In this document: positions 1 to 6,812 of the stretch, one piece after another
How the letters are laid out: every line of letters starts with the position of its first letter
How positions within the stretch are numbered: position 1 is the stretch's first letter
Source: Deltaproteobacteria bacterium
Lineage (GTDB): Bacteria; Desulfobacterota_B; Binatia; UBA9968
Length of the DNA stretch: 8,966 nt
Direction of reading: 5' to 3'
Assembly (NCBI GenBank): GCA_016193385.1
Contig: JACPSF010000419.1
Location: forward strand, 1-8,966
Position numbers and translations under genes: made by a program
The notes under the pieces: model-generated
The model's database searches: none
What the model was told of the DNA's origin: nothing
What the model saw: only the letters and a program-made list of their open reading frames with translations

Positions 1-343
1 CATCTGGGCAATCGATGTATCGCTCTATATAAGCCAAGTGCGTCTTTAGAATTGTTACAAACTTCTCCTTTAGTCCAGCAATGCTCTGGAACTCCACAAT
101 ATCGACGCTCCATAGCTGCTCCCCTAACGCGTCGTCGCCCAAAACTTGGCTCACCCAATAGGCGAAATCATTCGGCGGCTCCGGCGATAGGTAATGATGC
201 TGGTGCAGAAATCTATGGGTGTGATAATAGATTGATGAACCAGGCACCTTCCTGATGCCTTTCAGCAATTCCCGTACATTTTTCGCCTGGACCCCTAGCA
301 GGACGGTTTGATCCAGCTTGGTATAAAAATGAAAGTTGTCCAT
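1..343 (-). CDS. DUF5752 family protein, N-terminal part (cut by window edge)
   Basis: This reading frame starts at ATG 343 and stays open to the left edge, giving 114 complete codons. I translated it by hand. It begins MDNFHFYTKLDQ and contains SIYYHTHRFLHQHHY followed by LSPEPPNDFAYWV, a His/Tyr/Pro-rich signature that I recognise as DUF5752. The function of that family is unknown, and I infer none. A GGGAGGT sequence (358-364) lies 14 nt before the ATG, rather far for an ideal Shine-Dalgarno, but no closer start fits the family's N-terminus. There is no signal peptide, so the protein is probably cytoplasmic. It follows mscS after 132 nt on the same strand, downstream of otsA, so a link to trehalose or osmotic metabolism is possible by context only. 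The C-terminal part lies outside the window. Confidence 0.78.
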   Translation of the reverse strand, partial: MDNFHFYTKLDQTVLLGVQAKNVRELLKGIRKVPGSSIYYHTHRFLHQHHYLSPEPPNDFAYWVSQVLGDDALGEQLWSVDIVEFQSIAGLKEKFVTILKTHLAYIERYIDCPD

Positions 344-412
344 CGGTCGCTCAGCCCACCTCCCGGCCAAAGGACATTTCCGGTAGTGTTTTGGCGCTCC
401 CGCCTGCAGAAG

Positions 413-421
413 ATGATATCA
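413..421 (-). promoter_or_regulatory. possible extended -10 promoter element before the DUF5752 gene
   Basis: Read on the minus strand this is TGATATCAT, which matches an extended -10 (TGn followed by TATCAT, 5 of 6 to TATAAT). It lies about 70 nt upstream of the DUF5752 ATG at 343. No good -35 hexamer is visible 16-18 nt further upstream, and the site is also a chance palindrome (TGATATCA). If real, it would let the DUF5752 gene be transcribed separately from otsA-mscS. This is weak evidence. Confidence 0.2.
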
Positions 422-450
422 ATAATTTTCACCAAACACAGCCCGTGCGG

Positions 451-476
451 GAAGGTAACTGAAAAACCGTACCTTC
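451..476 (-). other. small hairpin immediately after the mscS stop codon
   Basis: On the minus strand, GAAGGTA (starting at the last base of the mscS stop codon) is followed after 12 nt by TACCTTC, a perfect 7-bp stem. A second short inverted repeat (CCCG/CGGG, 442-451) follows directly. Neither is followed by a U-tract, so this does not look like an intrinsic terminator. It could be an mRNA 3'-end stabiliser, a partial attenuator or chance. Confidence 0.3.
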
Positions 477-1561
477 TAATGTTCTAACGCTGGCCTTTCT
501 TCCTGAAGGCGGCCATTGGGCTCTGCCTTGAGGTAGACGGTACGGATCGGGAACGGGATGGTGATACCCTCTTTTTGATACCGAGCGTGCAGTCTCTTGA
601 TAAACTCGTGTTTGATCAAGAAATTGTCTACAAATTCCTGACCGCGGAGAATCACAGTGAAGTCGATGCTGGACTCATTGAACGTATGGTATCTGATGAA
701 AGGCTCGAAATCCGGTACGCCCCCCGGCACGGTTTGCAAGACTTCCTTGGCCACCTCGCGGGTAATCTTTTCCACTTTTTCTAGCTCACTGTCATAGTGG
801 ACTCCTACCTGAACGAGGACGGCTAACTCCTTTTCGGGGAGGTAGTAGTTGGTGATGTTGCTCTGCACGATCTTGCTGTTGGGCACCACCACCATATTGT
901 TGGGCAGCATCCTGATCCTCGTGCTCCGCCAGCCGATGGCATCAACGTATCCCTCTTCGCCGCTTTCCAAGCGGACGTACTGGCCGATCTCAATGGGGCG
1001 ATCGGCCTTGATGTAAAGCCCGGCGAAGAGATTTCCCAAAGTGTCTTGCAAGGCGATGGCCACCGCCAAGCTTCCGATGCCAAGGGTTGTCAGGAGCGGC
1101 GTCAGAGAAATTCCCAGGTTATCCAGGATGATCATCGCCCCGACGGCGAGGAAGACGATCTTGGTGACGAGTTCTACGGCGCCCTTGATATTGCGCAGGG
1201 GCTCATAGTGGGCCTCTATGTTGCGCAGGACCAACAGCGCCCCCTTGGTCAACAAGAAAGTCGCCAGCAGGAGCCCCGAAAGAGCGAGGAGACGGTAAGT
1301 CGCGCGAAGGACTTTTGGCGGAAGAGGAACGGCATCCAGGATAATGAGCAGTCCCCCGACAACCAGCAGCGGAAACAGGTAGAGCTGCAAGAGCCGGTAA
1401 ATCCGGTCGTCGATCTCCGTCGAGGTCTTTTCTACGGCTCTTCGCAGAATCCAGAGCAGGACAAGGTTGAGAACATAGGCGAACGCGGCCGCGGCAAGCA
1501 CCACGAGCGGGATGACCACCCAAGGGCTCAACGCGATCTTGACGCCGAGAATCTCCGTCAT
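476..1561 (-). CDS. MscS-family small-conductance mechanosensitive ion channel
   Basis: This 361-residue inner-membrane channel should open under membrane tension and release solutes on hypo-osmotic shock. Hydrophobic segments are visible at about residues 13-39, 58-78, 90-112 and 128-150. The pore-lining helix follows at 152-182, rich in Gly and Ala (TLGIGSLAVAIALQDTLGNL), as in MscS TM3. The cytoplasmic beta domain follows (about 183-245, with RPIEIGQYVRLESG, GWRSTRIRM and VVVPNSKIVQSNITNY), then the alpha/beta domain ending in IPFPIRTVYLK (336-346). With more than three TM segments it is a somewhat extended member of the family compared with E. coli MscS (about 286 residues). Its ATG overlaps the otsA stop as ATGA, and AAGGGG lies 8 nt upstream, so translation is probably coupled to otsA. 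The family call is firm; the specific subclass and conductance are not known. Confidence 0.95.
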   Translation of the reverse strand: MTEILGVKIALSPWVVIPLVVLAAAAFAYVLNLVLLWILRRAVEKTSTEIDDRIYRLLQLYLFPLLVVGGLLIILDAVPLPPKVLRATYRLLALSGLLLATFLLTKGALLVLRNIEAHYEPLRNIKGAVELVTKIVFLAVGAMIILDNLGISLTPLLTTLGIGSLAVAIALQDTLGNLFAGLYIKADRPIEIGQYVRLESGEEGYVDAIGWRSTRIRMLPNNMVVVPNSKIVQSNITNYYLPEKELAVLVQVGVHYDSELEKVEKITREVAKEVLQTVPGGVPDFEPFIRYHTFNESSIDFTVILRGQEFVDNFLIKHEFIKRLHARYQKEGITIPFPIRTVYLKAEPNGRLQEERPALEH

Positions 1562-2973
1562 GATCTCTGCCCCTTCACACTGGAAAGATCTTTTAGAAAG
1601 CTATCACACCACCAGTAGACATCCCTTTCCCTCACTCTTTCACGTAGATTCTTCATCCTTTTTCTTTTCTCTTCTTCGGGCATGCTCAGAGCGAGGCAGA
1701 TGGTGTCTGCCAAGCCTTCCACGTTGTAAGGGTTGACAAGGATCGCCTCCGTGAGGGTAGCTGCTGCCCCGGTAAACTCGCTCAGGATTAGGCTGCCGTT
1801 CCCCTCTCTCTTGCAGGCTACGTATTCCTTGGCGACCAAGTTCATCCCGTCCCGCAGGGGCGTGATCAGGGCCACATCCGCAGCCAGGTAGTAGGACGCC
1901 ACATCCTCCATGGCGAAGGACTGATAGAGGTAGCGCAGCGGAATCCACTTTCTCGTGCTGAAACGACCCGTGATCCGCCCAATAGCCTCGTCTATCTCTC
2001 TTCTCAGGCTCCTGTACTCGTCCACCCGGGTGCGTGACGGGACGGCAATCTGAATCAAGCATACCTGCCAGTGAAAATCAGGGTATTTCTCCAAAAAGCG
2101 CTCATAGGCCGAAAGCCTCTCAAGAATGCCCTTGGTGTAATCGAGCCGGTCCACGCCCAGGAGCACATACTTGATCCCCATCTCGTCCCGCATCTGACGG
2201 GCCTTTTCTCTCACCCGAGCGCTGCAAGCCAAGTCATCCCACTTGTGGAAATCGATGCCCACTGGGAAAGCGCTCACTTTAATGACGCGGCCGTCGTATC
2301 GGATCGAACCGCTCTCCCGATCCACGGGGACCTCCAACACGTCCTCAACGCACTGGAGGAAATGCCCGGCGTGGAGGGGAAGATGAAAGCCAATCAGGTC
2401 GCTCCCCAATAGACCACGAAGGATCTCCTCGCGCCAGGGAAGAACCCGAAATACTGGCGAGGCGGGAAACGGAATGTGCCAGAAAAAGCCAATCGACAGA
2501 TTTGCCCGCTCTTTTCTTAAGAAACCAGGCAGCAGCGTAAGATGAAAATCGTGAATCCAGACACGATCCTGATCCTCATAGGCCTCCCTAAAGGCCTTAG
2601 CGAATTTCTCGTTGACCCTCTTATAACCCTCCCAGTATTCGGTCCTAAAATGACAACGATCCAGGAAATAATGGGATAGGGGCCAGAGGACGCGATTAGA
2701 AAATCCATGATAATAATGGTTGACTTCCTGCTCCGTGAGTATAACAGGGTGTAAGGAATACCCAGGCCTATCCGGAGGGATACCCACTTGCTCAGGGCTT
2801 TGGCCCCTTTCGTTCCAAGCAATCCAAGTACCCCCTGTTTGACGCATCATTTCGTCCAAAACAGAGACCAGTCCCCCGACGTTCTTCTCGTAAGTGGGGC
2901 CCCCAGATCCTTCTTTAATTTGATAGGGACTCCGGTTAGAGATGACAGCGAGCCGGCGCTTCCCATCCATCAT
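1558..2973 (-). CDS. otsA: alpha,alpha-trehalose-6-phosphate synthase (GT20)
   Basis: This 471-residue cytoplasmic enzyme transfers glucose from a nucleotide sugar (UDP-glucose in E. coli) to glucose-6-phosphate, giving trehalose-6-phosphate. Its length matches E. coli OtsA (474). Family motifs are all present: Arg14 in VISNRSPY, the GGLVSVL loop (33-39), Asp142 in WIHDFHLTLLPG, His166 in FFWHIPFP, Arg276 and Lys281 in GVDRLDYTKGI, and RDGMNLVAKEY with Asp375 and Glu383 for the nucleotide sugar. No phosphatase (OtsB) domain is fused and no otsB is in the window, so trehalose itself would need a phosphatase encoded elsewhere. The start is ATG 2973, three residues before a second in-frame ATG-derived Met region (MMDGKRR) and close to the family's usual N-terminus. 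It overlaps the upstream small ORF by 38 nt and mscS downstream by 4 nt. Confidence 0.97.
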   Translation of the reverse strand: MMDGKRRLAVISNRSPYQIKEGSGGPTYEKNVGGLVSVLDEMMRQTGGTWIAWNERGQSPEQVGIPPDRPGYSLHPVILTEQEVNHYYHGFSNRVLWPLSHYFLDRCHFRTEYWEGYKRVNEKFAKAFREAYEDQDRVWIHDFHLTLLPGFLRKERANLSIGFFWHIPFPASPVFRVLPWREEILRGLLGSDLIGFHLPLHAGHFLQCVEDVLEVPVDRESGSIRYDGRVIKVSAFPVGIDFHKWDDLACSARVREKARQMRDEMGIKYVLLGVDRLDYTKGILERLSAYERFLEKYPDFHWQVCLIQIAVPSRTRVDEYRSLRREIDEAIGRITGRFSTRKWIPLRYLYQSFAMEDVASYYLAADVALITPLRDGMNLVAKEYVACKREGNGSLILSEFTGAAATLTEAILVNPYNVEGLADTICLALSMPEEEKRKRMKNLRERVRERDVYWWCDSFLKDLSSVKGQRS

Positions 2974-3121
2974 GCCCGTCCCATTCCTCTCTTCGGTAGA
3001 TAATCCATTTCACCGGTCCCGTGCAAGTCGCCATGAAAGCAAGGACAATGATCCCAGTAAGAGAAAGGTAGAAAGCACGGATCTCTTTGGGAGAAAACCC
3101 GCTCTGTCGAAAATCAACCAT
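2936..3121 (-). CDS. possible small single-pass membrane protein
   Basis: This 61-residue ORF matches no family that I recognise. It begins MVDFRQSGFSPKEIRAFY, has one hydrophobic segment at about residues 17-33 (LSLTGIIVLAFMATC), and continues with a short basic and aromatic stretch (KWIIYRREEW) and a polar tail. Support for a real gene is an AAGGA sequence 8 nt before the ATG, a location filling the gap between degP and otsA on the same strand, and an end that overlaps the otsA start by 38 nt, which would allow translational coupling. Against it are its short length and lack of known homologues. It differs from DUF2065, the small two-helix protein sometimes found with hflC. It may instead be the leader region of otsA. 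Confidence 0.45.
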   Translation of the reverse strand: MVDFRQSGFSPKEIRAFYLSLTGIIVLAFMATCTGPVKWIIYRREEWDGHDGWEAPARCHL

Positions 3122-3129
3122 AGCAGATG

Positions 3130-3134
3130 TCCTT
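3130..3134 (-). promoter_or_regulatory. Shine-Dalgarno site for the 61-residue small ORF
   Basis: Minus-strand AAGGA lies 8 nt before the ATG at 3121, and a second GGAGG lies at 3137-3141. This spacing is the main argument that the small ORF between degP and otsA is translated from that ATG. Confidence 0.4.
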
Positions 3135-3205
3135 CGCCTCCAGAGTTAATCGAATCACAAATCGCCAGAACCTCTCCCCTCGAACTAGCCCCTTCAAAGA
3201 CCGAG

Positions 3206-4660
3206 CTAGGAGGGACCACCTTCGGGAACTTTGAGAACAAGAAAGATCGAGATTTCCCCACGGCGCACCAGGAGAAGGACCCCTTTGCCCTTCTTGATAT
3301 CAGCAACTACCTTCTGGTAGTCGGAAAAGTTGCGAATGGGCTTGCGGTCAATCTCCAAAATAACATCCCCCCGACGAAGCCCGCCTTCCCAGCCCGGGCT
3401 TCCTGGTCTAACGGAGGCAATAATTACCCCCTCCGCGCGATCCAATCCAAGGTTTGCTGCGACCTCAGGTGTTAGTTTCTGGACCTTCAACCCTAGATTC
3501 TTTTCGCCCGTAGCTGATGCAACAACTTCTTCCCGCTTTTGTTCGCCGATCGTAACGGCGAGAGCTACTTCTTTTCCGTCCCGTATGACCTTCAACTGCA
3601 CTTCCTTTCCCACGGGTGTGCTGGCAACCATACGAGGTAGATCATTCGAATCTTTGATCGCCTTTTCGTCGAATTCAGTGATCACGTCTCCGACCTTAAC
3701 CCCCCCATGCTCAGCAGGGCCTCCCTTCGAAACACTAGCAACCAAAGCGCCTCGGGCTCCTTCCAGCCCAAGAGCCTCCGCAATGGCTGGACTCACCCGC
3801 TGTATGGCGACACCCAACCACCCTCTTCCTACCATCCCCTTTTCCTTTAGTTGAGGTAAGAGCCCCTTGACCTGGTTGATCGGTATCGCAAAACCAATCC
3901 CAATATTTCCTCCGCTTCGAGATAAGATAGCGGTGTTGACCCCCACGACCTCCCCTTGCAGGTTGACCAGAGGCCCTCCGGAATTTCCCGGATTAATGGA
4001 GGCATCGGTCTGTATGAAATTGTCATACGGTCCCGCTCCGACATTTCTCCTCTTTGCGCTCACAATCCCAGAAGTCACAGTATGATCCAGACCGAACGGA
4101 TTACCGATCGCCAAGACCCATTCTCCTACCTCGAGCATGCCTGAGTCTCCCAATGGAGCTGTTGGAAGTCTCCCCTTGGCGTCGATCTTAATGAGCGCAA
4201 TATCTGTTTTCGAGTCTGTGCCGATAACCCTCGCCTCCATCTCTCTCTTATCCGACAGCTTGACCACGATCTTTCTTGCGTTGTCGACCACATGATTGTT
4301 CGTCGGGATGAAACCCTCAGTGTCAATAATAAAGCCCGAACCGAAACGCCTTGGGCGAAAAGGGTCCCGATAGGGCAAAGGAGCGCCAAAAAATCTCTTC
4401 CAGAACTCGCTGAAGGGATCCCCCTCTCCAAATGGGGCTCCAAATAATGGACCCGCATCGCCCACCCGAATTGCTGAAATATTAATCACCGCAGGGCTTA
4501 CTTTCCGCGCCAACTCAGTAAAATCATCGAATTCCTGCGCCCTAAGAGAGGAGGTAACTTCTGCTCGGCTAATTGAATCTTGAGCCTCCCCGCAGGAGAG
4601 AAGATCGGGCCACATGCCCATCAAAAAAACCATCATAAGCCTCATCCCTATTTTTCTCAT
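3206..4660 (-). CDS. DegP/DegQ (HtrA) family periplasmic serine protease with two PDZ domains
   Basis: This 484-residue envelope protease/chaperone should degrade or hold misfolded periplasmic proteins. The trypsin-like domain (about 45-270) has the full catalytic triad: His123 in TNNHVVDN, Asp153 in SKTDIALIKI and Ser227 in NPGNSGGPLV. PDZ1 spans about 279-370 (GWLGVAIQ, then GGVKVGDVI) and PDZ2 about 386-475 (LGLKVQKL, then GLRRGDVILEI). The LA-loop region (66-105) is short, more like DegQ than DegP. The N-terminus is a signal peptide ending PDLLSCGEA; Leu20-Leu21-Ser22-Cys23 resembles a lipobox, so the protein may be lipid-anchored rather than soluble. The start is ATG 4660, preceded by AGGAGG at 5-6 nt. 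The 85-nt gap upstream separates it from the transporter genes. The family call is firm; DegP versus DegQ is not settled. Confidence 0.96.
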   Translation of the reverse strand: MRKIGMRLMMVFLMGMWPDLLSCGEAQDSISRAEVTSSLRAQEFDDFTELARKVSPAVINISAIRVGDAGPLFGAPFGEGDPFSEFWKRFFGAPLPYRDPFRPRRFGSGFIIDTEGFIPTNNHVVDNARKIVVKLSDKREMEARVIGTDSKTDIALIKIDAKGRLPTAPLGDSGMLEVGEWVLAIGNPFGLDHTVTSGIVSAKRRNVGAGPYDNFIQTDASINPGNSGGPLVNLQGEVVGVNTAILSRSGGNIGIGFAIPINQVKGLLPQLKEKGMVGRGWLGVAIQRVSPAIAEALGLEGARGALVASVSKGGPAEHGGVKVGDVITEFDEKAIKDSNDLPRMVASTPVGKEVQLKVIRDGKEVALAVTIGEQKREEVVASATGEKNLGLKVQKLTPEVAANLGLDRAEGVIIASVRPGSPGWEGGLRRGDVILEIDRKPIRNFSDYQKVVADIKKGKGVLLLVRRGEISIFLVLKVPEGGPS

Positions 4661-4745
4661 TCAATCCTCCTGATAAACCTTTACCGCCTCTTTCCACACC
4701 CTCTATTTGTTGTGAAAAACGATTTCCTAAAAGCAGGCGCTCATC

Positions 4746-6809
4746 CTAGCCAACTCGTTTCACCCAGAGAAAGAGCTCGCCCTCGGGGAACGGAAGGTGG
4801 AGAAAATGATCGAATAGGCCGTAGAAGAAAACCCCCAAGAGAAAAGAGAGAATCAAACTCCCTGCCCATCTCTCTCCCGCGCCGACTTTGAGATAGAGAA
4901 AAGTAGCCAAGGGAACCGTGATATTAAAGCCCAGGAACCAGATGGCGAGGAAGAACCCCAAAATCCAGCCGAACATGGAGAGGGTACGCTGCCGCGCCAA
5001 AGCTAAATTTACGCCTGGATTGGCCCCAAGCGGCTTTCCGATCTCTCTCCTCATTGTCTGGAAAAGCTCCACCGCGAAGGCCAGAAGCGCCAGGATCAGG
5101 CTTGGGATGCCGATGATCCTCGCGAAGATAGCTGCCCGAGGGAAGTCCGCACCGAAGCCGTAGAATGCCTCCCAAAGGACGTAAGCAAACAGGCTCACAA
5201 AGAAGAGGGCAAAGAGCGGGCCATAGACCCGCCTGTTGAGGACTACTGTCATCTCTACATCCATGGTTACCATCTCCGCCCCGCTATTAGCAGCGCGCCT
5301 TTGCCTTCGGACCTGGTAAACGGAGTAGAGAATGGCCCCCATGGTTAATAGGCTTATAACCACAACCCCCGGATGCAGGAGCCAGGATGCCCCGTAGATC
5401 ATGGTCGAGATGAAAAGGTTATTCTCCATGATTCCTCCGAGGACAATACCCAAAAGCAAGGGCGGCCGAGGCCAATCCATCTGGACCATAAACCAGCCCA
5501 AAACGCCGAAGAGGAGCACCAAGATCAGATCGCCGAAGCTATTTTTAACGGTAAAGCCGCCGAGGAAGACCAGGAGAAGGATAAAGGGGATCAAATAGGT
5601 CCCCTTGACATGCGTGATCTTGGCGAGCTGGTTTAAAAACAGAAAGCATATGCCAACCGTAATGAGATTGGAGAGGACAATCATCCAGACAAAGGAGAAC
5701 GTGAGCGTTAAGTGCTTTGCCGGGTTCAGCATATCAGGCCCAGGCGTCAGCCCTTGAATGATGAAGGCGCCGAGAAGAATGGCCATGGAGACGCTTCCCG
5801 GAACACCAAAGGCAATGGTGGGAATCAGGGAGCCCCCTTCTTTAGAATTGTTTGCGGCGCCCGGACCCAGAACGCCTTCCACGGCGCCCTTGCTAAAGCG
5901 CTCTTTATCCGGTGAACTCTGCACCGCATGGGCGTATGCCACCCATTGGGCCGTGGCGCCTCCCAGTCCGGGAAGGATGCCGATATAGGTGCCAAGGGCG
6001 CTGCAGCGGAGCACCAACCACCAATGGCGAAAGGTGTCTTTGACCCCTTCCAGGACGCCACCGATCCTCCCTGCCTGTTCCCGTGCTATGCTCGTCTGAT
6101 GGACTGCGAGGTCGATGATCTCTGGTATAGCAAAGAGCCCAATGGTAACTGCCACTAGAGAGATCGGGTCCCATAAGAAAAGCGAAAGCTCTTCACCCAG
6201 GATCGGCTCTAACGTATATCGGGGGACCGATTCGATCGGATCGAGGCCAACCATAGCCAGGACCAAACCAAAGCCGCCTGCGGTCAGTCCCTTCGCGAGG
6301 TTACCGCCGCTGAGGGAGGCCACGAAGGTAATCCCCAACACGGCGAGCATGAAGAACTCCGGGGCGCCGATGGAGAGGACCAGGGGGCGGACGATAGGGA
6401 TGGCCAGGGCTAAGGCGAAGGCGCCGAAAATAGCGCCGACCAGAGAACTCATGAGCGCCGCTCCTAGGGCTCGCCCCGCCTCTCCTTTCTTGGCCATCGG
6501 GTGGCCATCGACGACGGTGGCAGCGGTGGTGCCCTCCCCGGGGACGCCGAAGAGCACCGAGGTGATGTCACCGGTTGTGGCCGTTACTGCATTGGAACCG
6601 AGGAGAAAGGCGAAGGCCGATACTGGGTCCATTCTATATATAAAGGGGAGCATCAACGCCAGGGTGGCAGCTCCCCCTAGACCCGGGAGGATCCCCACCC
6701 AGAAGCCGATAAAGACCCCCAGCAACATGAAGCCGAAGGCCTGCGCCCCGGCGTCGCTCACCGGGAGCACTGCGATCAGGCCTTTATAGAACGCCTCGAG
6801 ATATTCCAC
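4746..6809 (-). CDS. TTT-family transporter permease: TctA-TctB fusion
   Basis: This 687-residue inner-membrane protein is the membrane part of a tripartite tricarboxylate transporter, which uses an ion gradient to import a carboxylate delivered by a TctC-type binding protein. Residues 1-500 are TctA: GILPGLGG occurs twice (39-46 and 277-284), reflecting the known two-fold repeat, along with LFGVPGEGTTAATVVDGHP (86-104) and an ANNSKEGGSLIPTIAFGVPG segment. A polar linker (about 500-525, RRQRRAANSG) leads to a C-terminal module (526-687) with about four hydrophobic helices (530-550, 563-583, 609-640, 648-670), as expected of the small subunit TctB. No separate tctB is present. The start is GTG 6809: the TctC stop lies in the same frame one codon upstream, and the next in-frame Met (residue 28) would remove the first helix. 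The substrate is unknown. Confidence 0.93.
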   Translation of the reverse strand: MEYLEAFYKGLIAVLPVSDAGAQAFGFMLLGVFIGFWVGILPGLGGAATLALMLPFIYRMDPVSAFAFLLGSNAVTATTGDITSVLFGVPGEGTTAATVVDGHPMAKKGEAGRALGAALMSSLVGAIFGAFALALAIPIVRPLVLSIGAPEFFMLAVLGITFVASLSGGNLAKGLTAGGFGLVLAMVGLDPIESVPRYTLEPILGEELSLFLWDPISLVAVTIGLFAIPEIIDLAVHQTSIAREQAGRIGGVLEGVKDTFRHWWLVLRCSALGTYIGILPGLGGATAQWVAYAHAVQSSPDKERFSKGAVEGVLGPGAANNSKEGGSLIPTIAFGVPGSVSMAILLGAFIIQGLTPGPDMLNPAKHLTLTFSFVWMIVLSNLITVGICFLFLNQLAKITHVKGTYLIPFILLLVFLGGFTVKNSFGDLILVLLFGVLGWFMVQMDWPRPPLLLGIVLGGIMENNLFISTMIYGASWLLHPGVVVISLLTMGAILYSVYQVRRQRRAANSGAEMVTMDVEMTVVLNRRVYGPLFALFFVSLFAYVLWEAFYGFGADFPRAAIFARIIGIPSLILALLAFAVELFQTMRREIGKPLGANPGVNLALARQRTLSMFGWILGFFLAIWFLGFNITVPLATFLYLKVGAGERWAGSLILSFLLGVFFYGLFDHFLHLPFPEGELFLWVKRVG

Positions 6810-6812
6810 GCG

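Noticed and set aside
1046..1618. Plus-strand frame of 190 codons across mscS and the end of otsA
   Set aside because: It is antisense to two well-supported genes and its Gln/Arg/Glu-rich composition is typical of a reverse-complement shadow.
3010..3306. Minus-strand frame of 98 codons starting inside degP and ending before otsA
   Set aside because: It overlaps the conserved end of the second PDZ domain in another frame and competes with the better-supported 61-residue ORF, which has a ribosome site.
2942..3475. Plus-strand frame of 177 codons across the degP-otsA gap
   Set aside because: It is antisense to degP and to the start of otsA, and shows no domain or ribosome site; composition is that of a shadow.
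6115..6789. Long plus-strand frame (224 codons) inside the permease gene
   Set aside because: It lies wholly antisense to strongly conserved TctA sequence, has a low-complexity Pro/Ser/Ala/Arg-rich composition and matches nothing recognisable; it is a shadow of the real gene.
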